A stretch of 64,000 nt of DNA. Origin: Nanobdellota archaeon (GTDB lineage: Archaea > Nanobdellota > Nanobdellia > Pacearchaeales > GW2011-AR1). Each line of letters starts with the position of its first letter. Position 1 is the stretch's first letter. A program made the translations under genes and the position numbers. Positions 1 to 7,249 of this stretch are shown here, piece after piece. The notes beneath the pieces were generated by a model. It worked only from the letters and a program-made list of their open reading frames with translations, was not told the origin of the DNA and did no database searches. The stretch is taken from NCBI GenBank assembly GCA_018815925.1, contig JAHIWS010000020.1, positions 28,041 through 92,040 on the forward strand, given 5' to 3'.

Positions 1-311
1 GAAATTGTTTGATTAAGCAAAGAGATCCCCTTTGCTTGGATATTCTGATCTTGTGATAAAATCAATCTATGGGCGGCCCTCATGCTCACTTCAAAAGAGA
101 GTATAAATTTTTTGGATAACTTCTCAATTTCAGGGAAGGCTATCTGTCTTATCACAATTTCAATGTCTTTGTAAATTTGTCTTTCAGTAACCTTAAATTT
201 TTCAGAAAGGCTTTTAACAACTTGCACAGGTATTCCAAAACCTCCGGCTGCATTAAGATAATTCAAAATATCATTTCTCCTTTCTATGTAGTTTCCTTTT
301 TTCTCTGCCAT
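1..311 (-). CDS. Partial helix-turn-helix protein, runs off the left edge
   Basis: An open frame starts at the ATG at 311 on the minus strand and stays open for at least 103 codons to the window edge. Residues 10-60 look like a helix-turn-helix: they include RRNDILNYLNAAGGFG and, as a recognition helix, KFKVTERQIYKDIEIV. The layout recalls small DNA-binding proteins of viruses and plasmids, such as terminase small subunits or plasmid regulators, but no specific family is recognised. The 3' part is missing. It lies downstream of the primase-helicase gene on the same strand, behind a TTGAAC-rich intergenic region that may control it. Confidence 0.6.
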   Translation of the reverse strand, partial: MAEKKGNYIERRNDILNYLNAAGGFGIPVQVVKSLSEKFKVTERQIYKDIEIVIRQIAFPEIEKLSKKFILSFEVSMRAAHRLILSQDQNIQAKGISLLNQTI

Positions 312-370
312 TTTTTGAATCAAATCGAAACAGGTTCTCTCTTAAAGGTCATTTCATATCCAAAACCAAT

Positions 371-472
371 AGTTCAAAGTTCATATCTATAGAAATATGA
401 ACTTTTGAACAATCTCTTGGTTTTTTGCTAAAAGTTCAAATAATCCAATTGAACTTTCTGAACTATTGAACA
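371..472. promoter_or_regulatory. TTGAAC/GTTCAA repeat cluster with a long hairpin
   Basis: This intergenic stretch holds about six copies of GTTCAA, TTGAAC or close variants. Positions 371-411 form an inverted repeat, GTTCAAAGTTCATAT followed after eight bases by ATATGAACTTTTGAAC, perfect apart from one extra T. It lies between the end of the primase-helicase gene (474) and the start of the HTH gene (311), so it may be an operator array for that gene, an iteron-like replication site of the element, or in part a terminator. The repeats are seen directly; the role is inferred. Confidence 0.55.
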
Positions 473-473
473 A

Positions 474-2243
474 TCATAAAACCTTATATTGTCCATGAGA
501 TACTTTCTCGATTATTCCTGACACCTCCATTGTTTTGAGTGCATTATTGAAATTAGTTTTACCAATTCCTTTGTTAGCAGCTTTTTCTAATCCTTCATTT
601 GTTTGAAATTCTTTTATTCCTTTTTCCTTAAACCATTTCTTTAAAACTTCAATACATTTGTCCTCTTTGTTCTTTTTGACGAATTCGCCAGAGTAAACCA
701 TTTTAATCTCATCTTCAAGAAATGTAACCAAAAGTTTCATCGGTGGCAACTCTGATTCATTTCTATTCTTTAATTGTTTCAAAACCAAATTTCCTCCCTT
801 CCTTTCTGCTTTAAGAATTGCATCTGCATAATTTGCCAAGTCGCTTGATCCCCTTAACTCATCCATCTCATCTCCAGCAGATCCACCCTTACGATTATGA
901 TGTAACAAAAGAATTGAGCAATTGTACTTTTCGACTAAAGGCCTTAAAGTATCGACAAACAATTCAGATACACTTCCTGCATCATTCTCATCAAAAGAGA
1001 TGGCCCTTCTATAAGTATCAATCACTAATAACTTAGGTTTATGTTCTTCCAATATTTTCTCAATTGCTTCAATGTCTCTTTTTTTATCAATCTTAATTGA
1101 AGAAAAACAAATAAATCCAATATCATATTCTCCCGTCAACCCTAATCCCTTTTTAACCATCGAAGTTCTTTTTTTCATTATCGCATATCCATTCTCTTTA
1201 TCGAGATAAATTACTTTTCCTTTTTTGGATTTGAACTTATTTAAAAAATCATTACCTGACGCAACAGCATAACATATCAAGATAGCCAAAAAAGTTTTCA
1301 AGACTCCTGCCTTTCCGACTAACAAACACACAGATCTATTTGCGATAATCTTTTCAATTATCCACTCTAATCCTTCGGTTTCGTAATCTTTTAAATTGCC
1401 TTCCCAGATAATATTCAGATCAACTTTCTGTTCTTTAATTTCTCGTGGTTTTAATCCATATTTTTCTTCTGCAATTTTTAAAACATTAACAAAATCTACT
1501 TTTCTTAAAGAACCACTTTTTGCATCAGAACAATCCATAAGACCTTCCTTTACTGCGATTGCAGCTGCAGGACCCCCACCAGAATTGCATCTAAAACAGT
1601 GCCACGTATTCTTAAAAGGATTTATCCAAAAGTTAGATTTTGTCTCAGAACCATGAATAGGATGGGAACCATAATATTCACTTCCCTGTTTTTTCAATCC
1701 AGCAGTTCCCCAAATATCTACAACAGATAAGTTATCTATATCCGAATCTTGAATTATTTTTGATACAGGAATTTCTTTCTTATCTTGGAAAGGTTTAACA
1801 AATTCAATAAGCTGATCATAATTAAGATTTGTTATTGGGATGTCATTCATGGCTTCATAAATTTTTCCAGAAGGATGAACTGATCCTGGCCCTATAACCT
1901 GAGTTCCCTGGCTCTGAACCTCTCCAATATGTTCTCCCTCTAATTTTAAAATAATTTTTTTCTTTAACCCTTCAACAAAAAAATAATTATGCATTCCATT
2001 TCCTGTTTTAACCTTAAATGTCTGAGGTAACTTTCCATCTATCAACATCTGCAATTTTGTGCTATCAGCATCTATCACTGCAAGATTATCATATCCACAT
2101 AAAACCCCATAATTCTCATCAGGAAGAAAATTCTTAATTTCACTGTAAGAATATGGTTTGTTAACCCAATCTGATTCAAAAGGCTTTTTCGTTCCCTTTT
2201 TTATCCTACAGAATTTTAAGTTTTGTAATGTTTCTGGTATCAT
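474..2243 (-). CDS. Primase-polymerase / zinc finger / helicase fusion (element replication protein)
   Basis: This 589-residue protein has a bifunctional primase-polymerase (AEP/Prim-Pol) domain at about residues 1-150: an acidic pair in AVIDADS, then TGNGMHNYFF and GPGSVHPSGKIYE. Residues 190-235 resemble the CHC2 zinc finger of DnaG primases, with likely ligands H194, H197, C216 and C219. A RecA-like ATPase follows, with Walker A GKAGVLKT (310-317) and Walker B KLLVIDTYRR near 410. The C-terminal 60 residues look like a winged helix. Such proteins initiate replication of plasmids and viruses. The start overlaps the upstream zinc-ribbon gene by ATGA. The domain mix is unusual; the function as element replicase is well supported. 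Confidence 0.85.
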   Translation of the reverse strand: MIPETLQNLKFCRIKKGTKKPFESDWVNKPYSYSEIKNFLPDENYGVLCGYDNLAVIDADSTKLQMLIDGKLPQTFKVKTGNGMHNYFFVEGLKKKIILKLEGEHIGEVQSQGTQVIGPGSVHPSGKIYEAMNDIPITNLNYDQLIEFVKPFQDKKEIPVSKIIQDSDIDNLSVVDIWGTAGLKKQGSEYYGSHPIHGSETKSNFWINPFKNTWHCFRCNSGGGPAAAIAVKEGLMDCSDAKSGSLRKVDFVNVLKIAEEKYGLKPREIKEQKVDLNIIWEGNLKDYETEGLEWIIEKIIANRSVCLLVGKAGVLKTFLAILICYAVASGNDFLNKFKSKKGKVIYLDKENGYAIMKKRTSMVKKGLGLTGEYDIGFICFSSIKIDKKRDIEAIEKILEEHKPKLLVIDTYRRAISFDENDAGSVSELFVDTLRPLVEKYNCSILLLHHNRKGGSAGDEMDELRGSSDLANYADAILKAERKGGNLVLKQLKNRNESELPPMKLLVTFLEDEIKMVYSGEFVKKNKEDKCIEVLKKWFKEKGIKEFQTNEGLEKAANKGIGKTNFNNALKTMEVSGIIEKVSHGQYKVL

Positions 2244-2554
2244 AGTATTTGCTGTCCATATTTAATTTTGTTAATTGGTTCCTGCTTACTAAGCCAGCAG
2301 AAAAAGCATTCCTTCATGTAATAATTTTCTCGAATGAAAATCCTTCCACATTTACATTTGTATATTTTCTCTTCGTCAACTTCCATTCCAGTATTACACT
2401 CAAATCCGAGATTAACAGCACATTCGAAGCAGAGCCAGAGAATATCCCATCTACCACTGCTGTTCTGGTCAACATAATACATTTCTTTTATTCTCCCACA
2501 TAGTTTACATCTCCTTCCTTTTTTCATTTTAAAAATAAAAAGGGGATTTTTCAT
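2240..2554 (-). CDS. Small multi-zinc-ribbon protein
   Basis: This 104-residue protein carries several CxxC pairs: CKLCGR near residue 15, CFEC near 45, CKCG near 70 and CFFC near 85, suggesting two treble-clef or ribbon zinc sites. I chose ATG at 2554 over the in-frame TTG two codons upstream. It overlaps the primase-helicase start by ATGA, so the two are probably translationally coupled. The function is unknown; a DNA-binding or replication accessory role in the element is inferred from position only. Confidence 0.6.
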   Translation of the reverse strand: MKNPLFIFKMKKGRRCKLCGRIKEMYYVDQNSSGRWDILWLCFECAVNLGFECNTGMEVDEEKIYKCKCGRIFIRENYYMKECFFCWLSKQEPINKIKYGQQIL

Positions 2555-2564
2555 CCCCAAAAAA

Positions 2565-2885
2565 TTAAAGTGGCTTTAAGACAATCATTTCCTTTCCAAA
2601 TTTCGGACTTTTGTCTTTAGTGATTTTCACTTTCTGACCAATCCAATTGACGTCATCTTCGCCGTACTTTCCAATCAAATTTGAAATTGAAAAGTTGTTC
2701 AAGAAAACATCAAACTTCAATTGTCCGCTGTCTACTGTTGCCACTAATCTGTCGCCATGCTTGGTTTCCAGGTCCTTAATTTTCTGGATGGAAACATCCA
2801 TTTCCTTAACATATTCCAGATCTTCATCGGACGTCGGTTTGACCTTGATGGTCGGCAGAATTTCTTTAGCTTTTCTAAGCACCAT
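2565..2885 (-). CDS. Probable phage/plasmid-type ssDNA-binding protein
   Basis: This 106-residue protein has a C-terminal segment, FSISNLIGKYGEDDVNWIGQKVKI, typical of small phage and plasmid proteins with an OB-like fold in which a tryptophan-glycine pair follows an acidic turn. An N-terminal helical part (residues 20-45) precedes beta-rich sequence. The start at 2885 is fixed by a strong Shine-Dalgarno, GGAGGTTA, six bases before ATG. It lies between Sm-like and zinc-ribbon genes in the element's replication operon, which fits a ssDNA-binding job. That assignment is an inference from the motif and the context. Confidence 0.5.
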   Translation of the reverse strand: MVLRKAKEILPTIKVKPTSDEDLEYVKEMDVSIQKIKDLETKHGDRLVATVDSGQLKFDVFLNNFSISNLIGKYGEDDVNWIGQKVKITKDKSPKFGKEMIVLKPL

Positions 2886-2925
2886 TGTTTAACCTCCTGC
2901 AATTTAATTATCTCTTCGAAGAGCA

Positions 2926-3111
2926 TCATTTTTCCGCCTCCTCTAAAGTCGAAATTTCAGAAATAGAAAGGAGGACAATTTTCCCAGTTTTATCTCTAAT
3001 TTTTATAAAAGAATTGTCTGCAGCTAACAAATGCCCACGGTAATAAAAGCTACTCCTTAAAATTATTTTGACATATTTCCCAATCAAATTATTACAATCA
3101 ATCGAATCCAT
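2926..3111 (-). CDS. Sm/Hfq-like small protein
   Basis: The 61 residues fit a minimal Sm fold: NLIGKYVKIILRSSFYYRGHLLAADNSF has the Sm1-type strand-strand pattern with G at the second turn, then IKIRDKTGKIVLLSISEIS the closing strands. Sm-like proteins bind RNA as rings; some archaeal plasmids and viruses carry single-domain versions. A Shine-Dalgarno GAGGTAA lies five bases before the start. It is packed between RHH and ssDNA-binding-like genes of the element. The fold call rests on pattern only and could instead be another small beta-barrel. Confidence 0.5.
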   Translation of the reverse strand: MDSIDCNNLIGKYVKIILRSSFYYRGHLLAADNSFIKIRDKTGKIVLLSISEISTLEEAEK

Positions 3112-3113
3112 TT

Positions 3114-3296
3114 TTACCTCTTTTTTTTAATCTCCTCGAGAATTTGATTTAATTTTACTTCGACACTTTTTGATTGAAACATTCTTGATCGACAAAAAGA
3201 GGTTACAGTAGGGAACCCTTCCATCTTCGCAAGTTTCTCCAATCTCTCTTTCTCTTCCTTCGTCGCCTTTATCATAACGAAATGATTTTTAGCCAT
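3114..3296 (-). CDS. Ribbon-helix-helix-like protein
   Basis: The 60 residues begin with a strand, NHFVMIKATKEEKERLEKLA, followed by MEGFPTVTSFCRSRMF, matching the strand-helix-helix arrangement of RHH/MetJ-type DNA-binding proteins (copy-number or mobilisation regulators). A Shine-Dalgarno GAGGTGA precedes the ATG and overlaps the end of the upstream winged-helix gene, so the two are coupled. A role as element regulator is inferred. Confidence 0.5.
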   Translation of the reverse strand: MAKNHFVMIKATKEEKERLEKLAKMEGFPTVTSFCRSRMFQSKSVEVKLNQILEEIKKKR

Positions 3297-3498
3297 TTTT
3301 CACCTCTTCAAATTTAATAAGTGTATTTTTTCCAGTGCTAAGAATTATAATTTGCCCATTCATTTTCAAAATTTCAAGAATTTCTTTAACAGTTCTGTAT
3401 CTCAACATAGCCTCTGAACAGATTTGGGAAGGAGAAACAGCTACATCTTTCTCCCTTAGATAATTTAACACCTTTTGAATAGATTTTGTATTTGCCAT
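3289..3498 (-). CDS. Small winged-helix regulator
   Basis: The 69-residue protein is one winged-helix domain: helices SIQKVLNYLREKD, SPSQICSEAM and YRTVKEILEILKMNG, followed by a beta wing, QIIILSTGKNTLIKF. It is the first gene of the leftward element operon. A palindrome at 3504-3520 sits just before its start and a similar dyad at 3554-3566, so it may repress its own promoter and the divergent gene at 3623. No family name can be given. Confidence 0.55.
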   Translation of the reverse strand: MANTKSIQKVLNYLREKDVAVSPSQICSEAMLRYRTVKEILEILKMNGQIIILSTGKNTLIKFEEVKNG

Positions 3499-3503
3499 CT
3501 TGT

Positions 3504-3566
3504 TTGATATTTAATATCAATCAATAGTTCTTTTTTTATAAATCTTTTGGTTGGATATTAAGTATC
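3504..3566. promoter_or_regulatory. Two copies of a dyad operator between divergent genes
   Basis: The 17-bp sequence TTGATATTTAATATCAA (3504-3520) is a perfect palindrome apart from its central base. A related dyad, GATATTAAGTATC, lies at 3554-3566. They fall between the leftward winged-helix gene (start 3498) and the rightward gene at 3623, the usual site for an autoregulatory operator. A TATA-like ATTTATAAAA at about 3590-3600 serves the rightward gene. Confidence 0.55.
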
Positions 3567-3622
3567 ATACTAATACTACACAATGACAACATTTATAAAA
3601 TCAGTTTGACATAAAATACAAT

Positions 3623-4540
3623 ATGGATATAAAAAAGAGCAGCAGCGGAAGAGACAAGATAAAAGTTATTGAAAGTGTCCCATATAGCCAATTAATATTT
3701 TTGATCTCCTCTGGAAAAACCTATGCATTAGAGATAGCTAAAGCCAGAGGGAAAAAAGATAGCTCCCCAACAGCAAAACAATTGGACCAGTTAAAAAAAA
3801 GGGGGTTTCTAACTTCAAAAAAAGGGGGGTTACTTAATAAGAATATTTATTCAATTAATTGGAAAAAAATTAATAAAGAATTTGTCAATTATGTTTTTAA
3901 CATTTTCGAGAAAGATGTTAAAGATTATAAAAAAATAAGTAAAAAAGAGCAGGATGAACCAAAGGAAAATCACTACAACGAACTTCTAAAAAAAATAAAA
4001 ACCAAAAACTTTGATAAGGATATCAAAAACCACGAGTACCTCATCACGTTATTAAAACTTACCTTCCCTCTTGTTGAGAATAGAGAAAAAACCATTAGAG
4101 AGATATTTGAAGATTTAAGAATAAATTTTCCTCAACCACCAGGCACTTTTGTTGATCACCCTTCAAAATTTCATGATGAAAAAAAGAGAAGAGAATCAGG
4201 AGAATACTACACAGATCTTATTGAAGGGAGAAAAAGAGATGAAAAATACGCCCAACTAGAAGAGTTCATTAAAATAACAAGAGGTGTTTCAGATACAGTT
4301 GGAATGCGTGGTATTGAACGTCTATGGAAATATCTGCAAATCAAATATACTGCTTCACACCCAAATAATGAAATAAGAAAAGAATTATTGCAAACAGTTC
4401 CAAAAGAGGTGATGGAAATTATAAAAGAAAATTGTTTCAAAGGAACAAAACCCACCGAAAATAAAGAAGAAGATTCTGAAAATGCAAATCAAAATGTTGT
4501 CTTATCGACGGAAAAAGGAGAAATTGAAAATGAAAAGTAA
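3623..4540 (+). CDS. Element protein of unknown function with N-terminal winged-helix-like region
   Basis: This 305-residue, charged, helix-rich protein has an N-terminal region (about 15-80) that reads as a winged helix: YSQLIFLISSGKTYALEIAK, SPTAKQLDQLKKRG, then a wing around FLTSKKGGLLNKNIYSI. The middle and the acidic C-terminus match nothing I recognise. It is transcribed divergently from the element's replication operon, with TATA-like sequence about 27 bp before ATG, so its transcript is probably leaderless. A regulator or partition role is possible but unproven. Confidence 0.5.
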   Translation: MDIKKSSSGRDKIKVIESVPYSQLIFLISSGKTYALEIAKARGKKDSSPTAKQLDQLKKRGFLTSKKGGLLNKNIYSINWKKINKEFVNYVFNIFEKDVKDYKKISKKEQDEPKENHYNELLKKIKTKNFDKDIKNHEYLITLLKLTFPLVENREKTIREIFEDLRINFPQPPGTFVDHPSKFHDEKKRRESGEYYTDLIEGRKRDEKYAQLEEFIKITRGVSDTVGMRGIERLWKYLQIKYTASHPNNEIRKELLQTVPKEVMEIIKENCFKGTKPTENKEEDSENANQNVVLSTEKGEIENEK

Positions 4541-4587
4541 ATGTTCCTTTTATACCACACCTATCCTAAAACAGATACCGGCCCAAT

Positions 4588-4660
4588 ATGTTCTTACAGC
4601 CCCTGATACCCTCGAATTTAAAGGTTTTAGCTCTATGTGCATTCTTGGTACTTTACAGGC
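4588..4660 (+). pseudogene. Probable frameshifted 5' end of the TctA-like gene
   Basis: The downstream gene begins abruptly at the conserved block FTGLIPGIHINLVG. The residues that usually precede this block (an LGT-type turn after a hydrophobic helix) are readable in other frames: ILGT at 4641-4652, and a hydrophobic run LKVLALCAFL from an ATG at 4588. One missing T near 4652-4654 would join ILGT to FTGLIPG. This is either a sequence error, a real lesion or a programmed shift. Confidence 0.5.
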
Positions 4661-5788
4661 TTAATTCCAGGAATCCACATAAATCTTGTAGGGGTTTCTA
4701 TTGTTTCTTTATCAGCATCTTTACTAGCATCTATAAACCCTCTTTATCTTTTGATTTTTATTGTTGCAACGGCAATCACCCACACTTTTCTTGATTTTAT
4801 TCCTAGTGTTTTTTTAGGATGCCCAGACACAGACACAGAACTTTCAATTTTACCGGGCCATGAACTTTTAAAAAAAGGCCAAGGATATTCTGCAATAATG
4901 CTAACTGCCTATGGGAGTCTAGCAGCAATATTTTTATTACTTATTATTACTTGGCCTTCAATAATAATTATTTCAAAAATACAAAACATTCTTCCAATAA
5001 TAATTCCAGGATTATTAGTATTAGCTACTCTTTTTTTAATTTCAACAGAAAAAAATAAATCAAAGGCGATATTTGCCTTTCTCTTAACAGGAATCTTAGG
5101 ATTAATTATTTTAAATTTAGAAAAAGTTGACCAACCTCTTCTTCCTTTATTAACAGGATTATTTGGAGGGGCAACAATTTTATTATCTATAAAAAACAAA
5201 ACCCAAATTCCCAAACAAACTCTTAAACTAACAAAAACTAAAATTTCCAAACCCATCTTAGGAGCTTTAATAGCATCCCCAATATGCTCTTTTCTTCCAG
5301 GTTTAGGATCAGGACAAGCAGCAATCATAGGAAATTCAATTGCCCAAACAAATAAAAAAGGTTTTCTAATTTTATTAGGTGCAACAAATACTTTAGTAAT
5401 GGGTTTTTCTTTTATCTCATTGTATGCAATATTAAAAACAAGAACAGGAGCAGCATCAGCAATTAAAGAAATTTTGGGAACCTTGGAAACAAATTATTTA
5501 ATTTTAATCCTGTTAGTAATTTTAATTTCAGGAGTAATTTCTTTTTATTTAACAAAAAACTTAGCAAAATTCTTTTCACACAAAATAACAAAAATAAATT
5601 ACACAAAAATTTCCCTAGCGACCCTATTAATATTAACACTAATTGTTGTCTTAGTTTCAGGTTTTTGGGGCTTGCTGATTTTAATAATCTCAACTCTAAC
5701 AGGAATCTATTGCATCAAACTAAAAGTAAAAAGAACTCTTATGATGGGTTGTCTAATGTTACAGACGATTTTATGGTATTTGTTTTAA
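4637..5788 (+). CDS. TctA-like integral membrane protein (archaeal COG1784 type)
   Basis: The annotated frame (GTG at 4637, 383 residues) encodes about ten hydrophobic segments and the family signature FTGLIPGIHINLVG at its extreme N-terminus; a second internal copy of the theme, PICSFLPGLGSGQAAIIGN, lies near residue 215, as expected for the two inverted halves of TctA-like permeases. These proteins relate to the large membrane subunit of tripartite tricarboxylate transporters, but the archaeal branch has no established substrate. The GTG start removes the first half-helix, so the true start is probably upstream in another frame. The stop overlaps the convergent purF-like gene by four bases. 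Confidence 0.75.
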   Translation: MHSWYFTGLIPGIHINLVGVSIVSLSASLLASINPLYLLIFIVATAITHTFLDFIPSVFLGCPDTDTELSILPGHELLKKGQGYSAIMLTAYGSLAAIFLLLIITWPSIIIISKIQNILPIIIPGLLVLATLFLISTEKNKSKAIFAFLLTGILGLIILNLEKVDQPLLPLLTGLFGGATILLSIKNKTQIPKQTLKLTKTKISKPILGALIASPICSFLPGLGSGQAAIIGNSIAQTNKKGFLILLGATNTLVMGFSFISLYAILKTRTGAASAIKEILGTLETNYLILILLVILISGVISFYLTKNLAKFFSHKITKINYTKISLATLLILTLIVVLVSGFWGLLILIISTLTGIYCIKLKVKRTLMMGCLMLQTILWYLF

Positions 5789-7197
5789 GCTTCAACCTCT
5801 CTCCAACAGCCAGGACACAAATTCTCTGCAGGCAAACCAACTGCCTCAACCATATCATTAAAATATTGAAATTTCAGACTAGTCAAACCTAAATCCATCC
5901 TAATAACTTCCACCATCCGGCCATATTTTTCAGAGTTCTCATCTGTATAAGATGTAATATCAAAAACATCTCTACCTTCAACTTTTTTCATTGCTCTTCT
6001 AGTAGCTAAATCCATTATTGATTTTGATCTTGAAAAATTTAAAAAATTACAAGCATGTGTCAAAGGTGGACAAGAAATCCTGGCATGAACCTCTGTTGCA
6101 CCATGTTTAAACAATTCTCGAACCTTTTCTTTTAATTGTGTTCCTCTAACAATAGAATCTTCTGTAATTATAATTTTTTTATTTTTAATAATTCTCCTAT
6201 TTCCAATTAATTTATACTCTGCAACTAAATCCCTTATTTTTTGATCTTGAGGCATAAAACTCCTCCCCCATGTCGGAGTATACTTTACAAAACCCCTCTC
6301 ATAAGGCAAACCACTCTTATTACTATATCCTATCCCGCTCCCAACACCAGAATCAGGGATTCCAAAAACAAAATCAACATCAAACCCTCCCTCATCTAAA
6401 TCTCTTTGAGCAAGAAATTCTCCAAATTGATACCTAATTTGTTCAGCATTAACCCCTTCATAACAAGAAGTAGGAAAACCATAATAAATTGGTAAAAAAG
6501 TACATAATTGTAATTTATTTCTAGGTTCTTTCAACTGCCTATACACTTCATTTGTCAAAAGCCCAATTTCTCCAGGCCCTAAATCTTTTTCAAATTCAAA
6601 ACCAAGATTTTCAAAAGCAGTAGTTTCAGAAGTAGCAGCCATACTGCCAAGCTTTCTTCCAACAACAATAGGAGTCCTACCAGATTTATCTCTAGCAAGA
6701 TAAATTCCCTCTTTAGTAAGTAACATTAATGAAGAACTTCCCTTAATCTCATTTTGCATAATCTCAATACCCTCAACAAAACTTTTTCCTTGAGAAATTA
6801 GATTAGCAATTAACTCAACTTGATTAAATTCTTCCTCAGTATTTTCAATAAAATTTTTTCCTTTTTCAAGCTCTCTTAAAGCAAGTTTCTCTAAATTTGC
6901 AATTTTTCCAACATGTGCTAACGCATAATTCCCTAAATGTGATTTAATTTTAAATGGTTGCACTTCATAATCACTAACAACCCCAATTCCACTCCTGGCC
7001 TTAACATTTTCTTTAAAATTAAAAAGCTGGGGTCTAAAAGGATAAAGCCCAATACTTTTTATCTTATAGTGAATATCTTTCCTATCATAAACAGCCATCC
7101 CTCCAATTTTAGTTCCCAAATGAAACTGGTAATCTGTTCCATAAAACAAATCATCTACACAATTTCGATCTGAAACAATTCCAAATATCCCTGACAT
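5785..7197 (-). CDS. purF: PurF-like amidophosphoribosyltransferase with a degenerate glutaminase site
   Basis: The 470 residues cover an N-terminal Ntn-type glutaminase domain and a C-terminal phosphoribosyltransferase domain. The PRPP loop ITEDSIVRGTQ (344-354) is intact, and C232, C383, C461 and C464 match the iron-sulfur ligands of Bacillus-type PurF. PurF normally makes phosphoribosylamine from PRPP and glutamine using Cys as first mature residue. Here the protein begins MSGIFGIVSD, with Ser in place of that Cys, and the usual HVRYSTxG substrate motif is replaced by HVGKIANLE (95-103). It may therefore use ammonia or another amine. No other purine genes are nearby. Confidence 0.8.
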   Translation of the reverse strand: MSGIFGIVSDRNCVDDLFYGTDYQFHLGTKIGGMAVYDRKDIHYKIKSIGLYPFRPQLFNFKENVKARSGIGVVSDYEVQPFKIKSHLGNYALAHVGKIANLEKLALRELEKGKNFIENTEEEFNQVELIANLISQGKSFVEGIEIMQNEIKGSSSLMLLTKEGIYLARDKSGRTPIVVGRKLGSMAATSETTAFENLGFEFEKDLGPGEIGLLTNEVYRQLKEPRNKLQLCTFLPIYYGFPTSCYEGVNAEQIRYQFGEFLAQRDLDEGGFDVDFVFGIPDSGVGSGIGYSNKSGLPYERGFVKYTPTWGRSFMPQDQKIRDLVAEYKLIGNRRIIKNKKIIITEDSIVRGTQLKEKVRELFKHGATEVHARISCPPLTHACNFLNFSRSKSIMDLATRRAMKKVEGRDVFDITSYTDENSEKYGRMVEVIRMDLGLTSLKFQYFNDMVEAVGLPAENLCPGCWREVEA

Positions 7198-7249
7198 AAA
7201 AACAAAAATTCAACCCCTCTTTTAAATTAAATTGTGGTAAAATAGGTAA

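Noticed and set aside
177-392. Plus-strand open frame of 71 codons
   Set aside because: It is antisense to the partial HTH gene at 1-311 and extends into the TTGAAC repeat array; its sequence has no protein-like features.
4909-5328. Minus-strand 139-codon frame inside the TctA-like gene
   Set aside because: It is a shadow of the hydrophobic reading frame and has a low-complexity composition without motifs.
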